The position numbers and the translations under genes were made by a program. A stretch of 31,912 nucleotides of DNA from VBDM01 sp049663805 (GTDB lineage Bacteria > Pseudomonadota > Gammaproteobacteria > Burkholderiales > SG8-39), in assembly GCA_049663805.1 (NCBI GenBank), contig JBATEB010000327.1:1-31912 (forward strand), given 5' to 3'. How positions within the stretch are numbered: position 1 is the stretch's first letter; every line of letters starts with the position of its first letter. Shown here one piece after another: positions 1 through 7,541 of the stretch. The notes under the pieces are model-generated. The model did no database searches, was not told the DNA's origin, and was given only the letters and a program-made list of their open reading frames with translations.

Positions 1-450
1 CCTCTCGGCTTCGTGATGGTCCAGGTCATGAACATGATGATCAAGAAATTGATTCCCCAGCACTGCCCGATTTCTCCGGAGGCGCTGCGCCAGTACGTCG
101 ATGCCTTCCCGACCATAGGCTCCCGCCGCGCGATGCGGGCCTTTCCGAAGCTCCTCCCGGTGGACGGGGAGCCGAAGGAGAGTTATGAGTTTTTCGAAGA
201 GATTCAGCAGGCGCTTCCGCGCCTCGCGTTCCCGATCGCCTGGATCAAGGCGACCCCGGGGATCGTTCCTTCGGACGAGTTTCCACCGTCGCTCGAGCGT
301 CTTGAGGAACTGAAGAAGAGAATTCCCCATCTCTCCATGAAGAGCTTCGGACCGGGGCATCATTTTCTCGCCGAGGAAAACCCCGACAGGCTCGTCCGTC
401 TGCTCGCGGATTGGATGCGCGAGAACGAGCTCTCCCGGCAGGCGGCCTAG
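1..450 (+). CDS. Haloalkane dehalogenase-like alpha/beta hydrolase, C-terminal part
   Basis: The reading frame is open from the first base, so the start and the nucleophile half of the enzyme lie outside the window. What remains is about 149 residues, including the end of the cap domain and the last strands of an alpha/beta hydrolase. The stretch GEPKESYEFFEEIQQALPRL, followed by a strand ending ATPGIVP, resembles the region before the last strands of haloalkane dehalogenases. GPGHHFLAEENPD near the C-terminus matches their catalytic-histidine segment (GPGxHFxxExNPD), and the second histidine is the likely catalytic base. Hydrolysis of a carbon-halogen bond is the family reaction, but epoxide hydrolases and other relatives share this fold. 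Substrate specificity cannot be judged because the nucleophile and halide-binding residues are missing here. Confidence 0.7.
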   Translation, partial: PLGFVMVQVMNMMIKKLIPQHCPISPEALRQYVDAFPTIGSRRAMRAFPKLLPVDGEPKESYEFFEEIQQALPRLAFPIAWIKATPGIVPSDEFPPSLERLEELKKRIPHLSMKSFGPGHHFLAEENPDRLVRLLADWMRENELSRQAA

Positions 451-477
451 GGAATGCTGTATTGCTGAGAGTTGCCC

Positions 478-858
478 GTGGCATACGACGAAAAACTGGC
501 CAAACGCGTGCGTAGCGCGCTCGCGGGCCGAATGGGAATCACCGAGAAGAAGATGTTCGGCGGCCTCGCGTTTCTGCTGGGCGGCCGCATGTGCTGCGGA
601 GTGCAGGACGACAAGCTGATGGTTCGTGTCGGGCCCGAGCGTTACGCCGAGGCGCTCTTCCGGCCGCACGTGCGACCGATGGATTTCACCGGAAAGCCGC
701 TTTCGGGTTTCGTCTACGTAGAGTCGTCCGGCGTCAAGACCGGCACGGCGCTGGCGAAGTGGCTCCGAGAGGCCGCGGAGTACGCCGTAGCGCTTCCGGC
801 GGGCAAGGGCGCGCCGAAAAAGCGAATGCGCCCTCGCGGGGCTGCGCCCTGGAGATGA
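478..858 (+). CDS. TfoX N-terminal-domain protein
   Basis: This is a protein of about 126 residues matching the TfoX N-terminal domain: a predicted alpha-helix (YDEKLAKRVRSALAG), then the family hallmark KKMFGGLAFLLGGRMCCGV, then a beta-rich core with GRMCCGVQDDKLMVRV. The TfoX/Sxy name comes from the competence regulator, but stand-alone N-terminal-domain proteins are common and mostly uncharacterised, so a role in competence should not be assumed. The C-terminal helix-hairpin TfoX domain is absent. The frame can also start at TTG 472. I prefer GTG 478 because GAGAG at 467-471 then sits six bases upstream. The tail is rich in Lys and Arg (KGAPKKRMRPRG), which could bind nucleic acid. The gene starts 27 bases after the hydrolase gene and may be co-transcribed. 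Confidence 0.75.
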   Translation: MAYDEKLAKRVRSALAGRMGITEKKMFGGLAFLLGGRMCCGVQDDKLMVRVGPERYAEALFRPHVRPMDFTGKPLSGFVYVESSGVKTGTALAKWLREAAEYAVALPAGKGAPKKRMRPRGAAPWR

Positions 859-900
859 CGCCGGCGTAGAATCTCGGGCTGAGTCTCTGAATTCAAGCCC

Positions 901-1872
901 ATGAACGCTCCCGACCGTCCTCTCGCCGTCCAATACGCCGACGTCGCCGCCGCCGCGGAGCGCCTCACCGGCCACGCTCACCGCACGCCGGTGATGACTT
1001 CGCGCTCGGTCGACGAACGCACCGGGGCGACGGTGTTCTTCAAGTGCGAGAACTTCCAGCGCATCGGCGCTTTCAAGTTCCGCGGCGCCTACAACGCGAT
1101 GTCACGGCTCGCGCCCGAGGAGCGCAAGCGCGGCGTTCTCGCGTATTCGTCGGGCAACCACGCGCAGGCGGTCGCGCTCGCCGGCCGGATGCTCGGCATC
1201 CGTGTCACCATCGTGATGCCGCAGGATGCACCTGCGGTGAAGATCGAGGCGACGCGCGGCTACGGAGCCGAGGTGGTGCTCTACGACAGGCACAAGGAAG
1301 TGCGCGAGGAGGTCGCCGAGCGGGTGGCGCGCGAGCGCGGCCTCGCGATGATCCCGCCGTTCAACCATCCCCATGTGATCGCCGGCCAGGGCACGGCGGC
1401 GAAGGAGTTGATCGAGGACGCGGGGCCGCTCGACTATCTTTTCGTCCCGGTGAGCGGCGGCGGACTGATTTCGGGTTGCGCCGTGGCCGCCTCGCACCTT
1501 TCGCCCGGCTGCAAGGTGATCGGCGTCGAGCCGGAGGCCGGCGACGACGCCGCGCGCTCCTTCAGGACCAAGACGCTGCAGCACTGCCACAACCCGGACA
1601 CCATCGCCGACGGCGCGCGCACCCACGCGCTCGGCGAGCTGACTTTTCCGCTGGTGCTGCGCTACGTGCACGACATCGTCACGGTGAGCGATGCGGAACT
1701 CCTGCGGGACATGTTCTATCTGTGGGAGCGCATGAAGATCGTGGTCGAGCCGACCGGCGCCCTCGGTGCGGCGGGTTTGTTCGAGCGCGGCCTGCCGGTG
1801 AACGGCAAACGCGTCGGCGTCATTCTCTCCGGCGGTAACGTCGACCTGAAGCTGCTCGCCCGTTTCGTGTAG
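901..1872 (+). CDS. Serine/threonine dehydratase family PLP enzyme (threo-3-hydroxyaspartate ammonia-lyase / serine racemase type)
   Basis: This 323-residue fold-type II PLP enzyme has all core motifs. The Schiff-base lysine is K59 in GAFKFRGAYN, the substrate loop is SSGNHAQ at 83-89, the phosphate-binding loop is SGGGL at 185-189, and SGGN at 310-313 contacts the pyridine nitrogen. There is no C-terminal ACT-like regulatory domain, so it is not the long biosynthetic IlvA. GVEPEAGDD at 208-216 aligns with the divalent-metal site of serine racemase and threo-3-hydroxyaspartate dehydratase (E210, G214, D216). This supports a metal-activated enzyme acting on serine, threonine or 3-hydroxyaspartate to give a 2-oxo acid and ammonia. 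Which substrate is used is not visible. The enzyme should be cytosolic. No strong ribosome binding site precedes the ATG. Confidence 0.85.
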   Translation: MNAPDRPLAVQYADVAAAAERLTGHAHRTPVMTSRSVDERTGATVFFKCENFQRIGAFKFRGAYNAMSRLAPEERKRGVLAYSSGNHAQAVALAGRMLGIRVTIVMPQDAPAVKIEATRGYGAEVVLYDRHKEVREEVAERVARERGLAMIPPFNHPHVIAGQGTAAKELIEDAGPLDYLFVPVSGGGLISGCAVAASHLSPGCKVIGVEPEAGDDAARSFRTKTLQHCHNPDTIADGARTHALGELTFPLVLRYVHDIVTVSDAELLRDMFYLWERMKIVVEPTGALGAAGLFERGLPVNGKRVGVILSGGNVDLKLLARFV

Positions 1873-1891
1873 TCGGGAAGGTGCTGCGCTC

Positions 1892-2086
1892 ATGGCGCCG
1901 CCGCTCGAGCTTCCGGCAAAGACCGCCGAGTTCCGCTTCTACGAGGAGTTGAACGATTTTCGCGCGCCGGAGCGGCGCAAGAATGCGTTCCCGATCGCGA
2001 TCGTCCGCGGCCGCTCGGCGAAGGACGCGATCGAGTCGGTGGTTACGTCCACAATTTTGATCTATCAGCCGAACAATTTCGTCTAA
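1892..2086 (+). pseudogene. Truncated Mut7-C ubiquitin-like N-terminal domain (gene remnant)
   Basis: This 64-codon frame begins 19 bases after the dehydratase gene, with GGAAGG upstream. Residues 12-50 (AEFRFYEELNDFRAPERR through AKDAIESV) look like the ubiquitin-like N-terminal domain that normally precedes a Mut7-C PIN-like RNase domain in proteins of about 250 residues. In the family, KDAIEALG is followed by VPHTEVDLILVNG. Here that similarity stops abruptly after SV, and the frame runs into unrelated residues (TSTILIYQPNNFV) before a stop at 2084-2086. No RNase domain follows in any frame, because the next gene is the ABC importer. I read it as a 5' remnant left by deletion or insertion. 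A translated short ubiquitin-like peptide remains possible. Confidence 0.6.
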
Positions 2087-2089
2087 TAT
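2084..2089 (+). promoter_or_regulatory. Possible -10 box for the ABC importer operon
   Basis: TAATAT sits in a small AT-rich island (about 2050-2090) inside otherwise GC-rich DNA, about 40 bases before the substrate-binding protein start. The best -35-like hexamer, TTGATC at 2057-2062, is 21 bases away, which is too far for a standard sigma-70 promoter. The call rests on the -10 box and local base composition only. GGAGG at 2120-2124 is the clear ribosome binding site that follows. Confidence 0.25.
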
Positions 2090-2129
2090 CGTGACGAAGG
2101 CAAGGCGACCCTAACCCCCGGAGGACGAC

Positions 2130-3110
2130 ATGTCTGAATCAAGAGTGAAGACGTTGATGGTGTTCCTGTTTGCGGTGATTGCCGCGAGCGGCAGCGCGAT
2201 GGCGCAGCAGCTCGACAGGGTGCAGATCGTCGTATTCGGCCCGCCCTCGCTCGGCGCGTTTCTGCCGCCGGTCATCAAGGCGCACAAGCTGGACGAAAAG
2301 AACGGCCTGTCGATCGATTTCCAGCAGCGCCCGCCCACCGCCTACACGGCACAGTTCAATTCCGGCGAGTTCAAGGTCGGAGGCAGCGCCGCGCTGCTCA
2401 CGGTCGGTCTCGCCGACCGGCGCGGCGTGAGGGTCGCGTACCTGTTCAACCTGTTCGACTATTGGGGCGCGATCGTCACCTCGCGGCCCGAGGTGAAGAC
2501 GCTCAAGGATCTCGAGGGCAGGGAAGTTGCGGCCGCCAGCGCCACCACCAACTTCCGCATGTTCGAGTGGCTCGCCGGTCAACAGGGCGTCGAGTTGTCC
2601 AAGATGTCGGTAGTGAATACGGCAACGCCGGGCCTGGTCGGGTACGCGCTCGCCGATCGCGCCGCGGCGGTGCAGTTGTGGGAGCCCGCGTATACCGTGC
2701 TGAAGGCCAAGAAACCCGGGTTGCGCATGCTCGATCTCAAGATCGACGAGAGCTGGAAGAAATTCGCCGGCAGCACGAGTATTCCCTACCTCGGCGTCGC
2801 CGCCCACCTCGACTGGGTGAAGGCCCATGCCGCGCTGATCCCGAAGCTGTATGCCGCCTATAAGGACGCCGCCGACTGGACCAGCGCCCACCCCGACGAG
2901 GCGGCTAAGCTCATCCAGGCCAAGGGCACGGCGGAGGACCAGAAGGCGGTCGCCGACCTGATCCGGGCCAACGACCGCCTGGGCATGCACGTGGCCTGGG
3001 CCTCCGCGCTGCGCAAGGAAATCGAGTCGGTGTACGCCGTCGGCCGGTCGATCAAATTCCTGGATGGGGCGCCGAGCGCCGAGACCGTGTACCAGGCGCC
3101 GTCCAAATGA
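2130..3110 (+). CDS. ABC importer periplasmic substrate-binding protein (NMT1/SsuA/TauA type)
   Basis: This 326-residue protein has a signal peptide (hydrophobic stretch about 7-22, probable cleavage after AMA at residue 25). A strong GGAGG lies six bases before the ATG. It resembles the NMT1/SsuA/TauA class: the first strand VQIVVFGPPSLGAFLPP is followed by a dependence on an accumulated pocket (FKVGGSAALLTVGLADRRGVRVAYLFNLFDYWGAIV) and the hinge text VKTLKDLEGREVAAASATTNFRMFEWL. Such proteins deliver sulfonates, taurine, nitrate, pyrimidine precursors or aromatic acids to their permease, and the ligand cannot be read from sequence. The stop codon overlaps the permease start (ATGA at 3107-3110). 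No desulfonase or other assimilation gene is attached, so the context gives no substrate. Confidence 0.85.
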   Translation: MSESRVKTLMVFLFAVIAASGSAMAQQLDRVQIVVFGPPSLGAFLPPVIKAHKLDEKNGLSIDFQQRPPTAYTAQFNSGEFKVGGSAALLTVGLADRRGVRVAYLFNLFDYWGAIVTSRPEVKTLKDLEGREVAAASATTNFRMFEWLAGQQGVELSKMSVVNTATPGLVGYALADRAAAVQLWEPAYTVLKAKKPGLRMLDLKIDESWKKFAGSTSIPYLGVAAHLDWVKAHAALIPKLYAAYKDAADWTSAHPDEAAKLIQAKGTAEDQKAVADLIRANDRLGMHVAWASALRKEIESVYAVGRSIKFLDGAPSAETVYQAPSK

Positions 3111-3916
3111 GCGTCGCCGCGCCGCAGCCCGAGGGCGGCCCTGCCGGCGCCGCGGTGGCGGCGCGCCGGTACGCCTCGGACATGGCGCCGTACCTGGTGC
3201 TCGCCGCCGCATGGCAACTCGCGGCCCTCGCCTTCCCGCCCTATCTGTTCCCGTCGCTGACCAGCGTGCTGGCGCGGTTTTTCGACATTGTCACCTCCGT
3301 CGCGCAGTTCACCCATGTGCTGGCGACGCTCTGGCGTATCCTCGCCGGGCTCGCCGGTGCGTTCCTCGTCGGCGTCGGACTCGCGTTCCTGATGGCGCGA
3401 TCGCGCGCCGCCGATCGCTTCCTGGCGCCGATCCTGACGTTCTTTCAGGGCATCCCGGCGCTGTCATGGGTGGTGTTCGCGATCATCTGGATTCACGGCA
3501 TCGAGCTGCGCATCTTGTTCATCATGGTGATGACCACGCTGCCGGCGTTCACCTTCCAGATTCTCGGCGCGCTGCGCGCGATCTCCAAGGACCTGTTCGA
3601 GATGGTGCTTTCATTCCGGCCGACGCGGCCGGGGATGTTCCGGGTGATGGTCCTGCCGTCGATCCTGCCGGACATACTCACCGCCTGGAGGGTCAACCTG
3701 GGCAACGCGTCGCGCGTGGTCGTGGTGGCCGAGCTGGTCGGCGCGACCGGCGGCATCGGTTACGAGTTGCTGCAGCAGCAGCAACTCTTCGACATGGCCG
3801 GAGCGCTGGCGTGGACCCTGCAGCTGGTGTGCTTCGTGCTGATCGTGCAGAAGCTGCTGAGCTGGATCGAAGCGCACGCGTTCCGCTACCGGGCCGTGTC
3901 GGAGCGTTCGCTGTGA
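3107..3916 (+). CDS. ABC importer inner-membrane permease (SsuC/TauC type)
   Basis: This 269-residue integral membrane protein of the BPD-transport (binding-protein-dependent) family has about six hydrophobic segments, including residues around 25-45, 75-100 and 105-150. The cytoplasmic EAA-type loop, which docks on the ATPase, is recognisable as AISKDLFEMVLSFRPTRPGM followed by VLPSILPDILTAWRVNLG. The segment ASRVVVVAELVGATGGIGYELLQQQQLFD, typical of the SsuC/TauC group, follows it. The gene overlaps the substrate-binding protein gene by four bases and its own stop overlaps the ATPase GTG start by four bases (3913-3916), so all three products are probably made by coupled translation and form one transporter. 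Confidence 0.9.
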   Translation: MSVAAPQPEGGPAGAAVAARRYASDMAPYLVLAAAWQLAALAFPPYLFPSLTSVLARFFDIVTSVAQFTHVLATLWRILAGLAGAFLVGVGLAFLMARSRAADRFLAPILTFFQGIPALSWVVFAIIWIHGIELRILFIMVMTTLPAFTFQILGALRAISKDLFEMVLSFRPTRPGMFRVMVLPSILPDILTAWRVNLGNASRVVVVAELVGATGGIGYELLQQQQLFDMAGALAWTLQLVCFVLIVQKLLSWIEAHAFRYRAVSERSL

Positions 3917-4689
3917 CGGTCGGCGCCGCCCGGGCCGAAGAGCCGGAAGTCCGCTTCGATCGCGTCGTCAAGACCTTCGGACGCGCGGGCGGCGGCCCGG
4001 GCACGTTCCGGGCGGTCGACGATCTCAGCCTCGACATCCGCTCCGGCGAGCTGGTCGCGATCCTCGGCAAGACCGGCTGCGGCAAGTCGACCATGTTCAA
4101 CATGGTCGCCGGCCTGCTCGACCCGACCGAGGGCAGCGTCACCGTGCGCGGGCGCGACCCGTTCCGCGAGTTCAACTGGTTTCGCGGCAGGATCGCGGTC
4201 GTGTTCCAGAACGACCGGCTGCTGCCCTGGCGCAGCGCGCTCGGCAACGTGGAACTCGGGCTGGAGATGCTCGACCTGTCGCCGCAGCAGCGCCGCGAGA
4301 CGGCACGGCGCTGGCTCACGCAGCTGGGGCTCGGCGGGCACGAGAACGACTACCCGCATGCGCTCTCGGGCGGGATGCGCCAGCGCGTGAGCATCGCGCG
4401 CGCCTTCGCCACCAACGCGGGGCTGCTGCTGTGCGACGAGCCGTTTTCGGCGCTCGACGAGATCACCGGCCAGCGGCTGCGCGAGGAATTCGTCAGCCTG
4501 GTGCGCGAGAAGAACAAGACCGCGGTGTTCATCACGCACTCGATCAACGAAGCCCTTCAGATCGGTGATCGGATCGTGGTGCTCAAGCGCCCGGCAAGGA
4601 TTGCCTACGATGTCACGTTCTCGCCCGATCTCGGCGCGGCGGAAAAGGAATCGATCCGCGCGCGCATCCTGGAAGAGCTGGCGGCCTGA
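3913..4689 (+). CDS. ABC importer ATPase (SsuB/TauB type)
   Basis: This 258-residue ABC ATPase carries Walker A GKTGCGKST (52-60), Q-loop VVFQND (Q99), signature LSGGMRQR (151-158), Walker B LLLCDEPFSALDE (171-183) and the switch histidine H209 in ITHSINEA. The text DRLLPWRSALGNVELGLE is typical of nitrate/sulfonate/taurine ATPases. The start is GTG at 3913, four bases inside the permease gene. The same frame is open about 850 bases further upstream, but that part lies over the permease and encodes no plausible protein. The ATPase would energise uptake with two copies bound to the EAA loops. The gene ends 39 bases before the convergent nitronate monooxygenase gene. GCGGC and GCCGC in that gap could form a weak hairpin. 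Confidence 0.9.
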   Translation: MTVGAARAEEPEVRFDRVVKTFGRAGGGPGTFRAVDDLSLDIRSGELVAILGKTGCGKSTMFNMVAGLLDPTEGSVTVRGRDPFREFNWFRGRIAVVFQNDRLLPWRSALGNVELGLEMLDLSPQQRRETARRWLTQLGLGGHENDYPHALSGGMRQRVSIARAFATNAGLLLCDEPFSALDEITGQRLREEFVSLVREKNKTAVFITHSINEALQIGDRIVVLKRPARIAYDVTFSPDLGAAEKESIRARILEELAA

Positions 4690-4728
4690 TTGCGGCCGCA
4701 GCGCCGCCTTTCGATTCTCGTCATCTCT

Positions 4729-5745
4729 TCACTGAGCATTCTTGTTCGCAGCGAGGTCCGATCCGCGTGCCGCGCGCGCAAAGCGCCGGACAATGTCGCC
4801 CGCGGGCTCGATCGCATGGATCCCGGCGACGCTCTTTCCCGCCTGCCAGTAGTCCTTCGCCCCGGTGCGATCGAGCGAGGCGTGCTTGAGCTGCCACAGC
4901 GAGCGCAACGAATATAGCGTGCGCATCAGGTGCTTGGTCCGGCGCCCGCGCAGCATCCAGCGCGCGAGCGGTCCGGCCTTGAGCCCCACGCGGTCGATGT
5001 ACGGGGTGCGGATCACCGACACCGGCACGCCGGTCAGGCGCTCGCTCAGGACGATGTCGCTTTCGCCCGCCCGGACGATCGCGTCCTTGTAGGACTGGCT
5101 CGCCCCGCATTCGACGGTGGCGATGAAGCGCGTGCCCATCTGCACGCCGGCGTAGCCGAGCTCGAGCGCCGCGGCGAAGTCGCGCTCCTCGCCGACGCCG
5201 CCGGCGCAGATGAGCGGCGCGCCGAAGCCGGCGAGTTCGTCGAACAGCCGTTCGGCGCTCTTCGGCCCGGCATGGCCGCCGGCGCGGTCGTTGACGGCAA
5301 TCAGGCCGTCGACGCCTTCGCCGATGCCGATTGCCGCCCATTTGCGCTCGGTCACGTCGTGATAGACGATCCCGCCGGCGGCGTGGACGCGCTCGACGAC
5401 CCAGCCCGGCTTGCCGAGGGAGGTGATGAAGAAGCGCACGCCTTCCTCGAGCGCGATGTCGATCCAGGCGGACACGCGATTGCGGTAGGTCTTCGACGAT
5501 TGCTCGATGAGCGCGTTCATGCCGATGGGTTTCCGCGTCACGCGGCGGATGCGGCGCAACGCTTCGCGGAAGTCGTGCCCGTAGACGTAGGTAAACGAAA
5601 TCGGCTGAACGATGCCGATGGCGCCGGCCTCGGAGGCCGCGGCAACCAGCTCCGGATTGCTGCACGGGTACATCGCGCCGCAAATGAGCGGCACCTCGAT
5701 CCCGGCCTGGCGCGCAAAGACGGTGTCGAGCCGCATCGGGCTCAT
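4729..5745 (-). CDS. Nitronate monooxygenase-like flavoprotein (2-nitropropane dioxygenase family)
   Basis: This 338-residue TIM-barrel FMN enzyme is read right to left. From the N-terminus it has PLICGAMYPCSNPELVAAAS with GAIGIVQP, then GMNALIE, then NDRAGGHAG at 152-160, where H158 is the likely catalytic base. The flavin-phosphate motifs AGGVGEERD (181-189) and GVQMGTRF (200-207) follow. The family oxidises nitronates with O2, but many members act on other substrates such as enoyl compounds, so only the fold and cofactor are firm. I chose ATG 5745 because it overlaps the stop of the upstream hotdog gene (ATGA, 5742-5745). The frame extends further upstream, but only as a shadow of that gene. 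The last 50 residues (KDYWQAGKSVAGIHAIEPAG) match the typical family C-terminus. Confidence 0.85.
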   Translation of the reverse strand: MSPMRLDTVFARQAGIEVPLICGAMYPCSNPELVAAASEAGAIGIVQPISFTYVYGHDFREALRRIRRVTRKPIGMNALIEQSSKTYRNRVSAWIDIALEEGVRFFITSLGKPGWVVERVHAAGGIVYHDVTERKWAAIGIGEGVDGLIAVNDRAGGHAGPKSAERLFDELAGFGAPLICAGGVGEERDFAAALELGYAGVQMGTRFIATVECGASQSYKDAIVRAGESDIVLSERLTGVPVSVIRTPYIDRVGLKAGPLARWMLRGRRTKHLMRTLYSLRSLWQLKHASLDRTGAKDYWQAGKSVAGIHAIEPAGDIVRRFARAARGSDLAANKNAQ

Positions 5746-6236
5746 CCCGCCGGGATCGGACCCAGGCGCCAGCGCACGCTCGCCCGGGCGACGAGCTCGC
5801 CCTGGGCGTCGCGAATGTCCGCCTGCACCAGGTGATCGACCTCGCCGCGCACTTCGGGCAGCGCGACCTTCGCCTCCGCGGTGAGCGTCCCGCGCGCCTT
5901 CTTGAAGTATTCGATCGACAGGCCGGTCACGATCCCGCGCACCCCTTCGGGCTGGCCCGTCAGCATCGCGAGCCCGCTGGTCACTTCGCCCAGGTTGGCG
6001 AGCGCGATGGCGTGAATCGAGTCGAGGTGATTGCGCACGCTCCGGCGGTCGCGCAAGGTGATGCGCGCGTAACCCGGCCGCAGCGCGCGCACCTGAGCGC
6101 CGATCGAGCCCGTGTAAGGCACCCGCCGGCCCAGGAGCCAGCTGAAGACCCGGCTGCCGCCCGGCAGGCCGGAGAGACGGTTCCAGAGGCCGAGCAAACG
6201 CTCCCCCGGTGCGGATAAGGAATCGGTCCTGCTCAT
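5742..6236 (-). CDS. DUF4442 hotdog-fold thioesterase-like protein
   Basis: This 164-residue protein fits DUF4442/PaaI-like hotdog proteins. The hot-dog helix is NHLDSIHAIALANLGE (69-84), followed by strands GIVTGLSIEYFKKARGTLTAEAKV and the closing beta-sheet VDHLVQADIRDAQGELVARASVRWRL. Hotdog proteins usually hydrolyse or bind acyl-CoA thioesters, and the exact substrate is unknown. The frame extends upstream to 6392, but I chose ATG 6236 (MSRTDSL) because the residues before it look like random GC-rich translation. It is co-transcribed with the nitronate monooxygenase gene through a four-base overlap. That arrangement suggests a two-step reaction on an acyl or nitro/enoyl compound, which is inference. 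Confidence 0.75.
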   Translation of the reverse strand: MSRTDSLSAPGERLLGLWNRLSGLPGGSRVFSWLLGRRVPYTGSIGAQVRALRPGYARITLRDRRSVRNHLDSIHAIALANLGEVTSGLAMLTGQPEGVRGIVTGLSIEYFKKARGTLTAEAKVALPEVRGEVDHLVQADIRDAQGELVARASVRWRLGPIPAG

Positions 6237-6469
6237 ACGGCGCTCCGCTCGTGTCGGCACGTCCAGACTGTGGGTCCGCGCGGCCGATGGTAGCAGTTCC
6301 GGGTTCGCATCCGCGCACGCGCGCAACGGGCGTGAACCCGGGATGCGGTAAGCGATCGCTGGCGCTCTTCGGCGCCCGGCTTGTGCAGCCACCCCGAATA
6401 AATGTCCCGTACCCGGATTTCAGGAACGGCCTATCATCCCGGTCGTTCGAACCAGGGCGCGGTTGTTAC

Positions 6470-6865
6470 ATGACCGAGGACGAAGTCGTCGAGATAGTGC
6501 GACGCCACGTCGAGCGAAAGTTCCCGATGGCTTGCACGGCGTGCGGGCACCCGTTTGCTTCACTCAAAGAATACCTGGAGTACACGAAGCACCTGGGGAA
6601 TCCGGTCTCCTATGACGCCGAGGCGGGGAATTGGAGACCCTGGAGGCCCCTGGGGACTCTTTCCTATGCAAACTGCCGGTGCGGAACGACGCTGTCCATC
6701 AGCAGCCATGGGATGGGACTCCTGACGTTATGGCGGCTGCTGCAATGGGCCAGAACGCAGTCGTCGAGCCGGGGAATCAGCATGGGGGAACTGCTGCAGG
6801 GGATCCGAACCCGGATCGACCGGCAAGTCTTGAGCCTCGAGGGGGAGGTCTTGACCCGGAAATAG
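6470..6865 (+). CDS. Hypothetical protein with paired cysteines (putative zinc ribbon)
   Basis: This 131-residue protein belongs to no family I can name. Cysteines occur as CTAC (C22, C25) and NCRCG (C69, C71), separated by about 45 residues with many aromatics (EYLEYTKHLGNPVSYDAEAG, then NWRPWRPLG). That spacing fits a zinc ribbon or treble-clef-like metal site. The rest is helical, including a hydrophobic MGLLTLWRLLQWA segment at 82-94 and a charged C-terminal helix. I chose ATG 6470 because the cysteine module begins soon after it and the upstream part of the open frame is low-information translation. The ribosome binding site is weak (AGGGCG, 6454-6459). The gene stands alone between the divergent hotdog operon and the molybdenum hydroxylase operon, so context gives no role. 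Confidence 0.6.
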   Translation: MTEDEVVEIVRRHVERKFPMACTACGHPFASLKEYLEYTKHLGNPVSYDAEAGNWRPWRPLGTLSYANCRCGTTLSISSHGMGLLTLWRLLQWARTQSSSRGISMGELLQGIRTRIDRQVLSLEGEVLTRK

Positions 6866-7007
6866 CCGCGTGAAAGACGGCGCCCCTTCACTGCCGGGCG
6901 TCCCGGGGGGGCGAAAGCCGTTGCCGTTCTCGAGGGTGTGGTGAGGAGCGCGGCGCGAGCGGCAAGCGGCTGATTTTCCTGTCCCCGGGGGTGCGGCCCG
7001 GCCGCGG

Positions 7008-7037
7008 TTGCAGCAGCCACCGCCCGCGGACTATAGT
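7008..7037 (+). promoter_or_regulatory. Candidate sigma-70 promoter for iorAB-soxXYZA
   Basis: TTGCAG (7008-7013) and TATAGT (7032-7037) are separated by 18 bases and would start transcription near 7044. That leaves a leader of about 40 bases with a GAGGGGG ribosome binding site (7069-7075) before the iorA ATG at 7083. It is the only good -35/-10 pair in the 217-base gap after the preceding gene. No obvious operator palindrome overlaps it. Confidence 0.4.
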
Positions 7038-7082
7038 ACCGTGCGTTTCAAACTCACGGCATCCAGACAGAGGGGGAACAAA

Positions 7083-7532
7083 ATGATCCGCCTGAACATC
7101 AACGGCAAGTCTCACCAGGTCGACGTCGAACCGAACACGCCCCTGCTCTGGGTGATCCGGGAACAGGTCGGCCTGACCGGCACCAAGTATGGCTGTGGAA
7201 TCACCCAGTGCGGCGCCTGCACGGTTCACCTGGACGGCGCCGCGGTGCGCTCGTGCGGGATCCCGGTCAGCGCGGCCGTCGGCAAGAAGATCACCACTAT
7301 CGAGGGCCTCGCCCGGGGCAAGACCCTGCACAAGGTGCAGAAGGCCTGGCTCGACCACGAGGTGCCGCAATGCGGCTATTGCCAGTCGGGCATGATGATG
7401 GCGGTCGCGGCGCTCCTCAGGGAGAAGCCGAAGCCCACCGACGCCGACATCGATGCCACCATCACCAATATCTGCCGCTGTGGCACCTTCCAGCAGGTGC
7501 GCGCGGCGATCCACGCCGCCGCCAAGGCATAA
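7083..7532 (+). CDS. iorA: Molybdenum hydroxylase small (2Fe-2S) subunit, IorA type
   Basis: This 149-residue protein carries two [2Fe-2S] clusters. The plant-ferredoxin-like one uses C38, C43, C46 (CGITQCGAC) and C58. The second, closest to the molybdenum site, uses C97, C100, C131 and C133 (QCGYCQSGM and NICRCGT). The protein is cytosolic in design with no signal peptide, but in this family it is carried across the membrane by the Tat signal of its partner. The closest named relatives are isoquinoline 1-oxidoreductase alpha and the small subunits of membrane aldehyde dehydrogenases. It passes electrons from the molybdopterin subunit encoded 9 bases downstream. No FAD-subunit gene is nearby, which in this subgroup implies a cytochrome or similar acceptor. 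GAGGGGG lies seven bases before the ATG. Confidence 0.9.
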   Translation: MIRLNINGKSHQVDVEPNTPLLWVIREQVGLTGTKYGCGITQCGACTVHLDGAAVRSCGIPVSAAVGKKITTIEGLARGKTLHKVQKAWLDHEVPQCGYCQSGMMMAVAALLREKPKPTDADIDATITNICRCGTFQQVRAAIHAAAKA

Positions 7533-7541
7533 GGGGGAGCC

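Noticed and set aside
3064..3912. Upstream extension of the importer ATPase frame across the permease gene
   Set aside because: The extension overlaps a clear permease gene and has no membrane or ATPase motif. GTG 3913 gives a normal-length ATPase with a four-base overlap.
6970..6990. CTGTCCCCGG-like match to the palindromic repeat core upstream of iorA
   Set aside because: Only about ten bases match and no inverted partner is nearby, so it is compatible with chance in GC-rich DNA. A similar weak match (GGGGACAG) near 28165 was rejected for the same reason.
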